A stretch of 64,000 nucleotides of DNA from Ferriphaselus sp. R-1 (GCF_000746095.1 NZ_JQKP01000004.1:62001-126000), one strand, 5' to 3'. Counted from the stretch's first letter, positions 48,296-58,776 are shown. The notes: generated by a model from the sequence alone, not told the origin. Numbers and translations: made by a program.

Positions 48296-49468
48296 TTAAG
48301 AGGTAAATGAGGAGCTAAATTCGAAGGCGCGCATTCTACCCGTTTCGCGACAAAAATCCAGTAAATTCAATGCCAGACTGTGACCCGCCAAACTTGCCGA
48401 CCAGGCCTCGGCACGGGACCGAAACACCGCCCGCTGCACCTCGAACGCCTCCCATGCCGCCCCCGCATCCGCCCCCGTGTTCCAGGCGAGCCAGAGATCG
48501 GACAGCGCCGCTGTCGCCACCGAAGGCATCCCTGCGCCGTAGCGCGCCAGCAAGGCGCGCAACTTGTCCAGATGCACGCCGTCGTGCTGCGGATATATCT
48601 GCCAGACGAATGGCCGCGCCGCCCACTGCGCCCGCACGCAGGAATCCTCGCCGCGCACGAAGTTCACATCACAAGCCCACAGCAGGGTGTCGTAGCGTTC
48701 CTGCTCGACGAAGGGCAGCACCCGCACTCGCAAGTTACCGCGCCGCCAGCCCGCGTCCGCTGCACCCTCGTCAAAACCGAAGAATTCCGCCACCTGCGGC
48801 AGGATGCGCCCTTCGGGTACTAGACAAGTGACGGCTCGTGCACCCTCGCTCCACTCCCGCAACAATCCGCTGACGGCAGCGTTCTCGTAGCCGAACAGGG
48901 AAACGCGCAGCTCATCGGGCTCAGGTGCGGGGAGATCGAGTGATCGCCAATAAGCGGTGATGGCCTGCGGGTCACGCTGAAAGGCATCGCGCCGTGCCAG
49001 CAGGTCGCGCTCCAGCAACAGGCCTCCGGTCTTGGGCGAGAAACCGGGAAAGAAGAAATGCCTGGTTAGCGGCAAAGTCGGGTGCGGCGACGGTAGCCTG
49101 TGGCAACCCTCCACCCAGTCTTCGCCAGAGAGATATTCGAGGTTGACCCACAGCGGCGGCTCTAGCATGGCCGCCATCGCCGCGAGATAGTCCGGCGGCA
49201 GCTTGCAGGCAAAGGCTTCGATGACCAGTGGGGCCGGTGTGGTTGCCGGGAACGGCTGCGACCAGCGCCGCACTTCCACGCCACGACAAAGCTGCAGTTG
49301 GCTTGTGGCATCCAGTTCCGGGCACAGCTTGGCGAAACTCGCCAGATCGTCCACCCATAGCCGCACCGCCACACCCTCGTCGCGCAGGCATTTCGCCAGC
49401 CGCCAGCACACGCCGATGTCGCCGTAGTTGTCCACCACGGCGCAGAAGATGTCGCAGGTGAAACTCAT
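48296..49468 (-). CDS. earP: EF-P arginine-32 rhamnosyltransferase
   Basis: Inverting GT-B glycosyltransferase (formerly DUF2331) that transfers rhamnose from dTDP-rhamnose to Arg32 of EF-P. 390 residues. The N-terminal [20 protein letters not shown] holds the catalytic Asp of characterised homologues, and the C-terminal [24 protein letters not shown] (broken by one gap) is the nucleotide-sugar pocket. Its ATG overlaps the stop of the permease gene by 4 bp; efp follows by 10 bp. Confidence 0.95.
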   Translation of the reverse strand: MSFTCDIFCAVVDNYGDIGVCWRLAKCLRDEGVAVRLWVDDLASFAKLCPELDATSQLQLCRGVEVRRWSQPFPATTPAPLVIEAFACKLPPDYLAAMAAMLEPPLWVNLEYLSGEDWVEGCHRLPSPHPTLPLTRHFFFPGFSPKTGGLLLERDLLARRDAFQRDPQAITAYWRSLDLPAPEPDELRVSLFGYENAAVSGLLREWSEGARAVTCLVPEGRILPQVAEFFGFDEGAADAGWRRGNLRVRVLPFVEQERYDTLLWACDVNFVRGEDSCVRAQWAARPFVWQIYPQHDGVHLDKLRALLARYGAGMPSVATAALSDLWLAWNTGADAGAAWEAFEVQRAVFRSRAEAWSASLAGHSLALNLLDFCRETGRMRAFEFSSSFTS

Positions 49469-50811
49469 GAGCTGCGGTTCAAGCGCGGGTCGAAAGCATC
49501 GCGCACCGCATCGGCGAACAGGTTGGCGGCGAGCACCAGCACCAACATGAAGCTAAAGGCCGAGGCCAGCGTCCACCACACCATGGGCTCGCGCCCCATC
49601 TCCATGCGTGCCGCGTTGATCATAGTGCCAAAGCTGATGGTGGCGGGATCGACCCCGACACCGACATAGGACAGTACCGCTTCGGCCAGCACCAGCCCGG
49701 AGAAGTCCATCACCACCGAAATGAGCACGATGTGCATCACGTTGGGCACGATGTGCCGCGTCAGGATGCGGAACGAGGACACGCCGAACGCCTGCGCCGC
49801 CTGGATGTATTCCTGCTCGCGCAGCTTGAGCGTTTCGCCGCGCAACAAGCGGCACAGTCCGGTCCAACTGGTCACGCCGAGGATCAGGCACAGGCACAAC
49901 AGACGCACGTCGGCACGCGCGGCGGCGGTATTGAACCAATCGGCGTGCTGTTCGATCACCAGTTGCATCATCAGCACTGCCGCCGCGATCAGCAGCACAC
50001 TGGGGATGGAACTCAGCACGGTATAGACGTACTGAATGACATCGTCCACCCAGCCGCGCAGATACCCCGCCGCTACGCCCAGGAACAGCGCGAACGGCAG
50101 CATCACCAGCGTGGTGACGGTGCCGATCACCAGCCCGGTGCGGATGCTCTTCAGGGAAAGGTAGAGCACATCCTGCCCGACCTTGTCGGTACCCAACACG
50201 TGATAGACCTGGGCCAGGCTGGCCACGCTGCCGATGACCACGCCGGCCAGCAGCAACACCGCCATCGGACCGTGTCGGCGCATCGGTGCGCAGCGGCGGA
50301 ATGCCAGTATCAGCATGCCCCCGGCCAGTGCGCCCAGGCCACCACCGAGCAATGCTCGCTTGAGCACATCGCCCGCCCAGTCGCGCTGCGGATCGGCCAG
50401 ATGCGCCCCGCCGAACTTCAAGCGCGGGTAGTCGCGCAGCACCTTGCCATCCTCGCTCTCATGCGTTTCCCTGGCGTAAAGATAGGCCGCCAGCGGCGCG
50501 GAATAGGTCTTTTCGGTACGACTGCGCAGTTCGCCGACAGCGGCATCGAAAGCACTCAGCACCTCAGGAGAGTAGACGGCATGGCCGTTGTTCCGGTCCG
50601 GCATGGCCGCACGGTAATGGAGCGAATCCAGAAATCCAACCAGCAGGAACAGGGCGAGCACAATCAATGAAGCCATCCCGACCCCATTGCGGGCGACGCG
50701 CTGCCACGGCAGCAGCAAGTGGGGATGTCGGCGCACCCAGAGCGCGCCGGCCACGCCGACCGCCAGCAGCAGGTAGACCATGGCATCGGTCAACAGGACG
50801 ACGGGCATCAT
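49465..50811 (-). CDS. ABC transporter permease, DppC/OppC type
   Basis: 448-residue inner-membrane permease with a BPD_transp domain in about residues 230-440. It has the EAA-loop EYIQAAQAFGVSSFRILTRHIVPN and the OppC-type ending LSYVGVGVDPATISFGTMINAAR. The N-terminal 220 residues are longer than usual, with several hydrophobic segments and a soluble loop (YSAPLAAYLYARETHE), resembling YejE-type subunits. No other transporter subunits (ATPase, binding protein, second permease) are near; they must lie elsewhere. Likely operon with earP-efp. Confidence 0.85.
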   Translation of the reverse strand: MMPVVLLTDAMVYLLLAVGVAGALWVRRHPHLLLPWQRVARNGVGMASLIVLALFLLVGFLDSLHYRAAMPDRNNGHAVYSPEVLSAFDAAVGELRSRTEKTYSAPLAAYLYARETHESEDGKVLRDYPRLKFGGAHLADPQRDWAGDVLKRALLGGGLGALAGGMLILAFRRCAPMRRHGPMAVLLLAGVVIGSVASLAQVYHVLGTDKVGQDVLYLSLKSIRTGLVIGTVTTLVMLPFALFLGVAAGYLRGWVDDVIQYVYTVLSSIPSVLLIAAAVLMMQLVIEQHADWFNTAAARADVRLLCLCLILGVTSWTGLCRLLRGETLKLREQEYIQAAQAFGVSSFRILTRHIVPNVMHIVLISVVMDFSGLVLAEAVLSYVGVGVDPATISFGTMINAARMEMGREPMVWWTLASAFSFMLVLVLAANLFADAVRDAFDPRLNRSS

Positions 50812-50969
50812 GTCGCTGGCTCCAGGTACGGGCGGGAGGGTGTCGAATAGGGAAAGAATGTCTCCATCCGGCGGATATTAGGGGGCGACCACAGCAAAGT
50901 CCAGCCCGATGCCGGGCCGATCCCGCATTTCAGGCATAATCCGCAGCCATTCCACCGCCGAGAGCGCGC

Positions 50970-51371
50970 ATGCATCCCGAGATCCTGAAACTCATCCACG
51001 TCGGCAGCGTGTCTGTCAGCTTCGGCCTGTTCTTCTTGCGCGGCTGGTGGAGGTTGCACGATGCGCCGCACTTGCGGCAGCGCTGGGTCCGGATCGCGCC
51101 ACATCTGGTGGACACGGTGCTGCTGACCAGCGCCATCGCCCTGGCAGCGAGCCTCGGATATTCCCCGCTGGACACGCCCTGGCTGGCCGCCAAGATAGTC
51201 GCACTGCTGGTCTACATCGGTCTGGGGACAGTGGCTCTCAAACGCCGAAGGTCGCGGAGCATCAGGCTCTCCGCCTGGCTGGCTGCGCTGGCCGTGTTTC
51301 TCTACATCGCCAGCGTGGCGGTCTGCCATACGCCCGCGCCCTGGCAATGCCTGCAAGCTCCGGCGAGCTGA
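50970..51371 (+). CDS. SirB2-family membrane protein
   Basis: 133-residue membrane protein with four hydrophobic segments, matching SirB2 (HPEILKLIHVGSVSVSFGLF at the N-terminus and LDTPWLAAKIVALLVYIGLG in the middle). Its biochemical role is unknown; it was named for an effect on invasion gene expression in Salmonella. It sits alone between two minus-strand genes. Confidence 0.85.
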   Translation: MHPEILKLIHVGSVSVSFGLFFLRGWWRLHDAPHLRQRWVRIAPHLVDTVLLTSAIALAASLGYSPLDTPWLAAKIVALLVYIGLGTVALKRRRSRSIRLSAWLAALAVFLYIASVAVCHTPAPWQCLQAPAS

Positions 51372-51421
51372 GCACGCCTCCGTCTGGCAGCACCGCTCGC
51401 CCTGCGGCTCTCGCCGGGCCG

Positions 51422-53251
51422 CTAACTACCATCCGCCTTCCGGCCATGTTCGCCGTAGAGTCGACGCAGCTCGTCCTCGTACTGGGCGACCACGCGGTTA
51501 CGGCGTAACTTCAAGGTGGGTGTCAACTGCCCGCCCTCGATGGTCCACGGTTCGCGCAGCAACAACACCCGACGTATCTTCGCGTAGCCGGGGAAATCAT
51601 TGATCTGCCGGGTGATGCGCGCCAGCGCCCTTTGTTCCACACGCGAATCCAGCAACGACTCCGGCATGTCGGGCTGGATGCCGACCTCCGCCGCGAATCG
51701 CTGCCAGACCTCGGCATTCACGACCGCGATCGCCACCAGAAAGGGGCTGGCCTCACCGTACACCATCACCTGCTCGAACAGCGGATCGCGCAGGATGGCC
51801 GACTCCATATCGCCGGGCGGCACCTTCTCGCCGTTGGACATGACGATGATCTCCTTCAGCCGCCCGGTGATGTAGATGTGTCCCGTTTCCGCGATGCGCG
51901 CCGTATCCCCGGTATTGAGCCAGCCATCGGCGGAGATCATGGCGCGCGTCGCCTCGGGATTGTTCCAGTAGCCCAGCATCACACTCGAACCGCGCACCAG
52001 TAACGCGCCCTGCTCACCGATGGCGATCTGCGTCCCCTCCAGCGGCGGGCCGACACTGTCCGGGAGATTGCTGCCGGTAAGATTCACGCTAATGACCGGG
52101 CTGGTTTCGGTCAGGCCGTAACCTTGCAGGACGTTCAGCCCCAGCGAGATGAAGAAGCGCGAGATATCCGGCGGCAAGGCCGCACCGCCGCTGATGGACA
52201 GACGCAAACGACCGCCCAGCTTCGCCGTCACCTTGTCCGCCACCAGCCTCTTCAGCAACGGCCACAACAGCAAGGCAGGATGCCAGGAAGTGCGCCCCTG
52301 GGCATACTCGAACTGCCGCCAGCCTACCGCCAGCGTCAACGCGAACAGCCACTGTTGCAGGCCGGGGGCCTGCTCCAGCTTGGCGCGTATACCGCCGTGG
52401 ATGCGCTCGAAGATGCGCGGCACCGAGATGAGTATGGTCGGCTGGATGAACTGCAGATCGTCGGCCAGATGCGAGATCGAACGCGCGAACGCCACCTTGC
52501 CGCCCGCCATCACGTTCAGGTAATAGCCGACTGTGCGTTCGAAGGCATGTGACAGCGGCAGGAAGGACAGCATGCTGTCATCCGGCAGGACATCAAAGGT
52601 CTTCAGTCCGTCGCGCGCGTTGTGCAGGATGTTGCTGTGCGACAGCATCACGCCCTTGGGTCGCCCCGTCGTACCGGAGGTGTACATGATGGTCGCCAGC
52701 GTGTGGATGTCGCGCGGCGGCTCGGCCTGCAAGGTCGCCCGTTCCGGCAGCCAGGCGCTGGCCGCCACCAGGCGCGGCTCAGACTGGTCGGCGCAATCGT
52801 TCAGGCTGACGAAGCGCTGCACCGTCGCCATCTGTCCCGCCACGCCGCGCAAGGTCTGCCATTGCTCGCGGGTTTCGATCAGCAACACCCGCAAGCCGGC
52901 ATCCTGCGTGATATAGGCCACGTTCTCCGGCCTGTCCACCGTGTACAGCGGCACCACCACCAAGCCCAGCGACATCGCCGCCTGGTCGAACATCACCCAT
53001 TGCGGACAGTTGCGCAGCATGATACCGACGCGGTCGCCCGGATTCAGACCTTCGCCGATCAGAGCCGCCTGCCAGCACGCCACCTGCTCGGCCACCTGCC
53101 GCCAGGTCAATGTCTGCCAGGCCTTGAGCTGAAAGTCGAAATATTGATACGCCACCTGATCGGGTGAACGCCGCACCCGCTCCAGGAACAGACCGTGCAG
53201 CGAACTGACCTGCCCCGGCTCGATCAGATCGAGCTCTCTCCCACTCCCCAT
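51422..53251 (-). CDS. AMP-dependent long-chain acyl-CoA synthetase
   Basis: 609-residue ANL-superfamily ligase of the FadD15/long-chain group, which activates fatty acids to acyl-CoA via acyl-AMP. The P-loop is YTSGTTGRPKGVMLSHSN near residue 185; GYGLTETSPV near 365 and the hinge TGDTAR/TGRLKEIIVMSNGEKVPP in the C-terminal lobe are intact. It follows the FadE-type gene by 20 bp, giving a beta-oxidation entry pair. Confidence 0.93.
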   Translation of the reverse strand: MGSGRELDLIEPGQVSSLHGLFLERVRRSPDQVAYQYFDFQLKAWQTLTWRQVAEQVACWQAALIGEGLNPGDRVGIMLRNCPQWVMFDQAAMSLGLVVVPLYTVDRPENVAYITQDAGLRVLLIETREQWQTLRGVAGQMATVQRFVSLNDCADQSEPRLVAASAWLPERATLQAEPPRDIHTLATIMYTSGTTGRPKGVMLSHSNILHNARDGLKTFDVLPDDSMLSFLPLSHAFERTVGYYLNVMAGGKVAFARSISHLADDLQFIQPTILISVPRIFERIHGGIRAKLEQAPGLQQWLFALTLAVGWRQFEYAQGRTSWHPALLLWPLLKRLVADKVTAKLGGRLRLSISGGAALPPDISRFFISLGLNVLQGYGLTETSPVISVNLTGSNLPDSVGPPLEGTQIAIGEQGALLVRGSSVMLGYWNNPEATRAMISADGWLNTGDTARIAETGHIYITGRLKEIIVMSNGEKVPPGDMESAILRDPLFEQVMVYGEASPFLVAIAVVNAEVWQRFAAEVGIQPDMPESLLDSRVEQRALARITRQINDFPGYAKIRRVLLLREPWTIEGGQLTPTLKLRRNRVVAQYEDELRRLYGEHGRKADGS

Positions 53252-53271
53252 ATTCCCCCCGAACCCAGCGT

Positions 53272-55689
53272 CTAATCCAACGTGGCGAAATCATCCACCA
53301 TGATGACCCGGCGACGCAGCGCATAGTCACGCTCCAGCAGCGCCCGCTCATCGGCGCTGATCACGCCTTTTTCCTGTGCTTCCCGGATCTGCTCCGGCTC
53401 TTGATGCGCGGTCAGCCTGCCCTCCCTGGCGGCCGCCTCGACCCGTTGCAGCACCGCCTCGCAACGCAAGGTGCTCTCCAGCGCCGCCTCCAGCGCACCG
53501 ACCGCCTCCACCTCTCCCGCTGGCAGGTACATCCCGGCGGTGAGCCGGTCACGCATCGCTCCCGGCTGCATCAACCGCTGGGCGAGCTGATGGACGAGCC
53601 GATCCGACGGCGGGCGCAAGTGCAGGCCATACGGGAACACCAGCACCCGCAACGGCCAGCGCAGATAGCCGGGCAAATTGGCCAGCACCCCGTCCAGCGC
53701 CTGCTGGATGCGGTACAGCGCATCGCCGAGCGCCCAGTCCAGCAGCGGCTGATCGTCCGCCGGGCGGCCATCGTCCTCGAAACGCTTGAGCGCCGCCGAG
53801 GCCAGATAGAGCTGGCTCAGCACATCGCCCATGCGCCCGGAGATCGTCTCGTGCCGTTTCAGCCCGCCACCAAAGGCCAGCATCACGGCATCCGACATCA
53901 GCGCGAAAGCCGACGCATAGCGGGTGAGCCTCTGGAAATAGCGGAACGTCTCACGCTGCCGTGGCACGGGCACCACCCAGCCATCGGTCAGACCGAACAG
54001 GAAGGAACGCGCCATGTTGCTCAGGACGAAACTGATGTGCCCGAACAAGGCCAGGTCGAAATACATCAGCGCACGCTCGGGGTCTTCCAGCCGCGTGGCC
54101 GACATCTCCTTGAGCACGTAAGGGTGCGAACGCACCACGCCCTGACCGAAGATCATCAGGCTGCGCGTCAGGATGTTGGCACCCTCGACCGTGATGGCGA
54201 TAGGCATCTGCTGATAGCTGCGTCCCAGATAGTTGTTCGGCCCCAGGCAGATGCCCTTGCCGCCATGCACGTCCATCGCATCGTTGATGACCATGCGCGC
54301 ACGCTCGGTAGCGTGATATTTCACGATGGCCGAGACCACGGCAGGTTTTTCACCCAGATCGACCGCGCTGGCGGTCAAGCGCCGTGCGCTGTCCACCAGA
54401 TAGGTATGCCCGGCGATGCGCGCCAGCGGCTCTTCGATGCCCTCAAACTTGCCTATCGGCAGCTTGAACTGCTTGCGCACGCGGGCGTAGGCACCGCTGG
54501 TACGCGCCGCCAGTTGCATGCCGCCGGTCGCGCTGGAGGGCAAAGAGATGGCCCGGCCCGCCGCCAGACACTCCATCAACATGCGCCAGCCCCGGCCAAC
54601 CTGCTCGACACCGCCGATGATCTGCTCCAGCGGGATGAACACGTCGCGCCCCACGGTCGGACCGTTGAGGAAAGCCGCGCCCAGCGGATCGTGCCGCCGC
54701 CCGATCTCCACGCCCGGCGTGTCGGTCGGGATCAGCGCCAGCGTGATGCCAAGTTCCACCTCGCCGCCCAGCAAGCGCTCGGGGTCATGCAGCTTGAACG
54801 CCAGTCCCAGCAGCGTCGCCACGGGTGCCAGTGTGATGTAGCGCTTCTCCCAGTTGAGGCGGATACCGAGTACGTTCTTCCGCGCGCCAAAGTCGCCACG
54901 ACACACCACGCCCAGATCCGGGATGGCTCCGGCATCGGAACCGGCGAACGGCCCGGTCAGGGCGAAACACGGCACTTCCGCGCCCACAGCCAGGCGGCGC
55001 AGATAACGCTGCTTCTGCTCGTCCGTGCCGTAGTGCAGCAACAGTTCGGCGGGCCCGAGCGAGTTCGGCACCATCACCGTCACCGCCGCCGACCAGCTGC
55101 GCGAAGCGACCTTGGCCACGATGGCCGAATGCGCCTGCGCCGAGAACTGCAGACCGCCATATTCCTTGGGGATGATGATGCCGAAGAAGCCGCGCTCCTT
55201 GAGGAACTGCCAAACCTCCGGCGGCAGGTCATGACGCTGGCCGGTGATGTCCCAGTCGTCCAGCATGGCGCAGAGTTGCGTCACTTCATGGTCGAGGAAA
55301 GACAGTTCAGCCGCGCTCAAGCTCGGCTTGGGGATGGCCAGCAGCTTGTCCCAGTCGGGCAAACCGTTGAACAGGTCGCCCTCCCACCAGACCGTGCCCG
55401 CTTCCAGTGCTTCCTGTTCGGTCGCGGAGATGGGCGGCAGCAGTCTGCGGAACAGGCCCAGCATGGGGCGGCTCACCAAGCGACGGCGCAACTGCGGCAC
55501 GCCCAGGATGGCGATGATCGTACCGAGCACGAGGTAGCTGATCTGCAATGCACCGGGAGAGATGCGGCTCTCGCTCGCCACCCAGAACACCAGCACCACC
55601 ACTGCCAGCAACCAGCTCTGTATCGAGGCGCGAAAGATCGCCAAGCCCAGACAGACCGCCAGCACAGTTACGAACATCACGATAGACAT
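53272..55689 (-). CDS. fadE: FadE-type acyl-CoA dehydrogenase
   Basis: Membrane-linked acyl-CoA dehydrogenase carrying out the first step of beta-oxidation with FAD. 805 residues from the ATG at 55687-55689, with GGGGGA upstream; the frame runs 22 codons further up. Three N-terminal hydrophobic segments (MSIVMFVTVLAVCLGLAIF onward) precede the dehydrogenase core (FALTGPFAGSDAGA, VDSARRLTASAVD) and a C-terminal DUF1974 domain, as in E. coli FadE. It forms a pair with the acyl-CoA ligase downstream. Confidence 0.93.
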   Translation of the reverse strand: MSIVMFVTVLAVCLGLAIFRASIQSWLLAVVVLVFWVASESRISPGALQISYLVLGTIIAILGVPQLRRRLVSRPMLGLFRRLLPPISATEQEALEAGTVWWEGDLFNGLPDWDKLLAIPKPSLSAAELSFLDHEVTQLCAMLDDWDITGQRHDLPPEVWQFLKERGFFGIIIPKEYGGLQFSAQAHSAIVAKVASRSWSAAVTVMVPNSLGPAELLLHYGTDEQKQRYLRRLAVGAEVPCFALTGPFAGSDAGAIPDLGVVCRGDFGARKNVLGIRLNWEKRYITLAPVATLLGLAFKLHDPERLLGGEVELGITLALIPTDTPGVEIGRRHDPLGAAFLNGPTVGRDVFIPLEQIIGGVEQVGRGWRMLMECLAAGRAISLPSSATGGMQLAARTSGAYARVRKQFKLPIGKFEGIEEPLARIAGHTYLVDSARRLTASAVDLGEKPAVVSAIVKYHATERARMVINDAMDVHGGKGICLGPNNYLGRSYQQMPIAITVEGANILTRSLMIFGQGVVRSHPYVLKEMSATRLEDPERALMYFDLALFGHISFVLSNMARSFLFGLTDGWVVPVPRQRETFRYFQRLTRYASAFALMSDAVMLAFGGGLKRHETISGRMGDVLSQLYLASAALKRFEDDGRPADDQPLLDWALGDALYRIQQALDGVLANLPGYLRWPLRVLVFPYGLHLRPPSDRLVHQLAQRLMQPGAMRDRLTAGMYLPAGEVEAVGALEAALESTLRCEAVLQRVEAAAREGRLTAHQEPEQIREAQEKGVISADERALLERDYALRRRVIMVDDFATLD

Positions 55690-55787
55690 CGTTTCCCCCA
55701 TGGAATCGCCTTCTGCCCATTCGGACACGGCCACGGAGTAGACCGCATACGCCAAACACCCGTCAAGCGAAAGCTGCGCCGGGCCGG

Positions 55788-56783
55788 CTACATGCCAGCA
55801 GCGTAGAGCCGGTAAGCGTTACGGCCCGCACGTTTGGCGTGGTACATGGCGATGTCGGCATTGATGAGCAGCAGCTTCTCGTCGTCGCCATGCTCGGGAT
55901 AGGCGGCGATGCCCACGCTGCCGGAGATCTCGACGGTGTGGCCCAGCACAGCAAAGGGCTGCTGCAGCGCCTGCAATATCTTCTCGGCGACCACGGTGGC
56001 ATCGCTCTGCTGCTCGATGGAGGAGAGCAGCACCACGAACTCGTCGCCGCCGATACGGGCCACGGTGTCGGAAGCGCGCACGCTGGCCATCAGGCGCTGG
56101 GCGACCTGCTTCAGCAACAGGTCGCCGACCTCATGGCCGAAGTTGTCGTTGACCGGCTTGAACTTGTCCAGATCCAGAAACATCACCGCCAGGTGGGTCT
56201 TGTCGCGCCTGGCCTTGAACACCGCCTGTTGCAAGCGGTCGCCGATCAGCGAACGGTTGGGCAGGCCGGTCAGCATGTCGAAATTGGCCAGATGCAGCAT
56301 CCGCTCTTCCAGAGCCTTGCGCCCGGTGATGTCCACATGCGTGCCTATCATACGCAAGGGCTGGCCGTCCGGCGTGCGGCTGACGACCATGCCGCGCGCC
56401 AGCACCCATTTGATGCTGCCATCCTTGCACAGCACGCGGTGCTCGTTGCTGTAGGTGCCGACCTGCCCCCGCAAACAGGCCCGCACATCCTCGTCCACCT
56501 GGGCGCGGTCATCCGGATGGATGCGGTTGCGCCAGGCCTCGGCAGCGGCGGCGATGTCCTCATCGGTATAACCGACCATCGCCTTGTAGCGCGCCGAGAA
56601 CACCACGGTGTCAGCCGGCACGTTCCAGTCCCAGACTCCGTCCCCGGCACCTTCCAGAGCGAGCTTCCAGCGCTCCTCGCTCTCCCGCAGCTGTCGCGCC
56701 ACGCGCATGAAATGCCAACTGGTCGCCGCCAGCACGACTACGAGCAGCACGGACAATGCGAGGATCAGGTTCATGGCAGCCAT
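55788..56783 (-). CDS. PAS-GGDEF diguanylate cyclase
   Basis: 331 residues: one N-terminal transmembrane helix (about 5-22), a PAS/PAC domain at about 35-155 (GDGVWDWNVPADTVVF, HPDDRAQVDEDV), and a GGDEF domain at about 170-328. The active loop GGDEF is intact in RIGGDEFVVLL. RASD five residues before it is an RxxD inhibitory site, so product inhibition by c-di-GMP is expected. It lies 32 bp downstream of the mscS-type gene. Confidence 0.92.
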   Translation of the reverse strand: MAAMNLILALSVLLVVVLAATSWHFMRVARQLRESEERWKLALEGAGDGVWDWNVPADTVVFSARYKAMVGYTDEDIAAAAEAWRNRIHPDDRAQVDEDVRACLRGQVGTYSNEHRVLCKDGSIKWVLARGMVVSRTPDGQPLRMIGTHVDITGRKALEERMLHLANFDMLTGLPNRSLIGDRLQQAVFKARRDKTHLAVMFLDLDKFKPVNDNFGHEVGDLLLKQVAQRLMASVRASDTVARIGGDEFVVLLSSIEQQSDATVVAEKILQALQQPFAVLGHTVEISGSVGIAAYPEHGDDEKLLLINADIAMYHAKRAGRNAYRLYAAGM

Positions 56784-56815
56784 ATTCGACGCGATGCTAG
56801 GAAGACGACTCCATT

Positions 56816-57880
56816 CTAGTCCAACACCGGATTTCCATCCGCAATGTGTAGCGTCCGGGTGGGGAAGGCAAAGTCGGCCCCATTGCGCGCCACGATGGCC
56901 GCGACCATCAGCAGGATGGACTGCTTGGCGGCACCGAACTCGGCCCCACCCGTGGCGAAGGTGAACGCCTGTACCGTCAGATCCAGGCTGGATTCGCTGT
57001 AAGTGTTGAAAGCGACGATCAGCTCCCGGCTGGTGTCGATGTCGTCCCGCCCCTGCAACATGGCGCGGACCTCGTCACAGATCGTCGCCACCTTGGGTAG
57101 ATCGGCGTAACGCAAACCGATGGTCTCTTCGATGCGGCGATGGCTGCGACGGGAGAGGTTGACCAGCACGATGGAATTGAAGATGGAGTTCGGCACATAG
57201 ATCATGTCCATGTTGCGCGAGCGCAGTGCCGTCTGCCGCCAGCCTATGTATTCGACCTGGCCTTCCAGTTGCTTGTCGGGCGAACGTATGGTCTCGCCCA
57301 GACGAAACGGGCGATCCAGATGCAGCATCAGGCCGCCCAGCAGATTGGCCAGGAAATCCTTGGCCGCGAAACCGATGGCGATACCGCCGATGCCGCCGAA
57401 GGCCAGCACGCCGGAAATACTGAAACCCAGCGATTCGATGCTGACCAGCCCGGTCAGCACCACCACCGTGATGCGCGCAATCTTGCTGATGCCCTCCACT
57501 GTGGTGCGGTCCACCTCCTGCCCCAGCTCGGCCTGCCTGGCGGTCACGCCCTCGGCCCCCTTGCGTATCAGCACGAAGAAGAACCAGGCCACGCACAGGG
57601 TCAGCGACAAGGTGCGCACATGGCCGACCCAGACCGGCACCGCCTGCTGATGTCCGTCGTAATGCAGATAGGCGGCGAACAGCGCGCCGCTCAGCCAGAT
57701 CAACACCGGCAGCGGTCGCCGGGCCGATTCCAGCAACACGTCGTCCCACACGTTGCTGGTGTTCGCCGCGATGCGGGCCATGCGCGTCAGGGCGAGCCGG
57801 GACAGGAAGTGGGCGAGCAGTGTCGCCACCAGAACCGAGATCAGGCTCCAGTGATGCGGGGTCAGTTCAAGGTGCAGCAT
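56816..57880 (-). CDS. MscS-family mechanosensitive channel
   Basis: 354 residues from the ATG at 57878-57880, which has AAGGAG 5 bp upstream; a GTG at 57886 overlaps the rdgC stop. Four or so N-terminal hydrophobic segments precede the pore helix GVLAFGGIGGIAIGFAAKDFLANLLGG (given in parts: glycine/alanine-rich, near residues 140-165). The beta and C-terminal domains follow. It opens under osmotic downshock. Operon with rdgC. Confidence 0.9.
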   Translation of the reverse strand: MLHLELTPHHWSLISVLVATLLAHFLSRLALTRMARIAANTSNVWDDVLLESARRPLPVLIWLSGALFAAYLHYDGHQQAVPVWVGHVRTLSLTLCVAWFFFVLIRKGAEGVTARQAELGQEVDRTTVEGISKIARITVVVLTGLVSIESLGFSISGVLAFGGIGGIAIGFAAKDFLANLLGGLMLHLDRPFRLGETIRSPDKQLEGQVEYIGWRQTALRSRNMDMIYVPNSIFNSIVLVNLSRRSHRRIEETIGLRYADLPKVATICDEVRAMLQGRDDIDTSRELIVAFNTYSESSLDLTVQAFTFATGGAEFGAAKQSILLMVAAIVARNGADFAFPTRTLHIADGNPVLD

Positions 57881-57882
57881 GT

Positions 57883-58776
57883 TCACTCCTTGCGATCTTC
57901 GCCTCCCAGCGCCGCCACCAGATCGACCAGCATCTTGCCCACCTCGCCGCTCATCAGCGCGAAGTCGGAATCGAACACATCGTCATCGGCATCGGCCTGT
58001 TCGGTCAGCACATCCAGCGGCGCGATGCGCTTGAGTTGCAGATTCTCGTCCAGCACGAAACTGATACGGTCGCTCCAGGTCAGGGCCAGGCGGCTGACCT
58101 GCTTGCCGGACTCGACATGTTTGCGGATCTCGTCGGCATCGGGCGTGTGCTTGGTGTAGCGCACGCTGGACTTGCCCTCACCCACGCCGCGCAACTCGTA
58201 ATCGTCGTCCAGCGTGAAACCGGCAGGCGCTGCGCCGCCCAGCAACCAGTCGGTCATCGCCGTGGTCGGCGAAAGCTGGGTGCGGAGCGGCGCGAAAGCG
58301 ATGCCTTCGGCGTGCTTGAGCAGCATCTCCACCACTTCGTCCGCCTTGGCGACGCTGGCGGCATCGACCACCAGCCACTGGCCGGCCGGGTCTATCCAGG
58401 CGCGGGTGCTGCGGCGCAGGGCGAAGGCACGCGGCAGCAGCTCGTCGGTCATCGCCTCCTTGATCTGCTTCATCTGCTTACGGCCCGGCTTGTAGCCTTG
58501 CTGCTCCTCGATCTCCTGCGCCCGCGCCTTGGCGAACTGGTTGACCACCGAGCTGGGCAGCAGCTTCTTTTCCACGCCCAGCGCAAACAGCATCTGCTCG
58601 CCGTATTGATGCACGAAAGGTTCGTGCTCACCCTTGGGCGGCACCCAGCCCAGGCGCTGCATGTCCATGCCGCCGCCGGAGCCCTCCAGCGGATGTTCCG
58701 CCAGAGCAGCGGCGAACGCGGCGGGAGTCAGGTCAAAACGGGAGAGACGGTAGAGCTGGAGATTCTTGAACCACAT
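57883..58776 (-). CDS. rdgC: Recombination-associated protein RdgC
   Basis: 297-residue DNA-binding ring protein that modulates RecA and replication restart. It begins MWFKNLQLYRLSRFDLT and carries LGWVPPKGEHEP and LLPSSVVNQFAKARAQEIEEQ, all RdgC marks. First gene of a minus-strand series rdgC-mscS-GGDEF. It is divergent from the phosphoketolase gene. Confidence 0.95.
   Translation of the reverse strand: MWFKNLQLYRLSRFDLTPAAFAAALAEHPLEGSGGGMDMQRLGWVPPKGEHEPFVHQYGEQMLFALGVEKKLLPSSVVNQFAKARAQEIEEQQGYKPGRKQMKQIKEAMTDELLPRAFALRRSTRAWIDPAGQWLVVDAASVAKADEVVEMLLKHAEGIAFAPLRTQLSPTTAMTDWLLGGAAPAGFTLDDDYELRGVGEGKSSVRYTKHTPDADEIRKHVESGKQVSRLALTWSDRISFVLDENLQLKRIAPLDVLTEQADADDDVFDSDFALMSGEVGKMLVDLVAALGGEDRKE

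Noticed and set aside
53401-55806. 801-codon plus-strand open frame across fadE
   Set aside because: Arg/His/Gln-rich antisense shadow of a strongly supported FadE gene.
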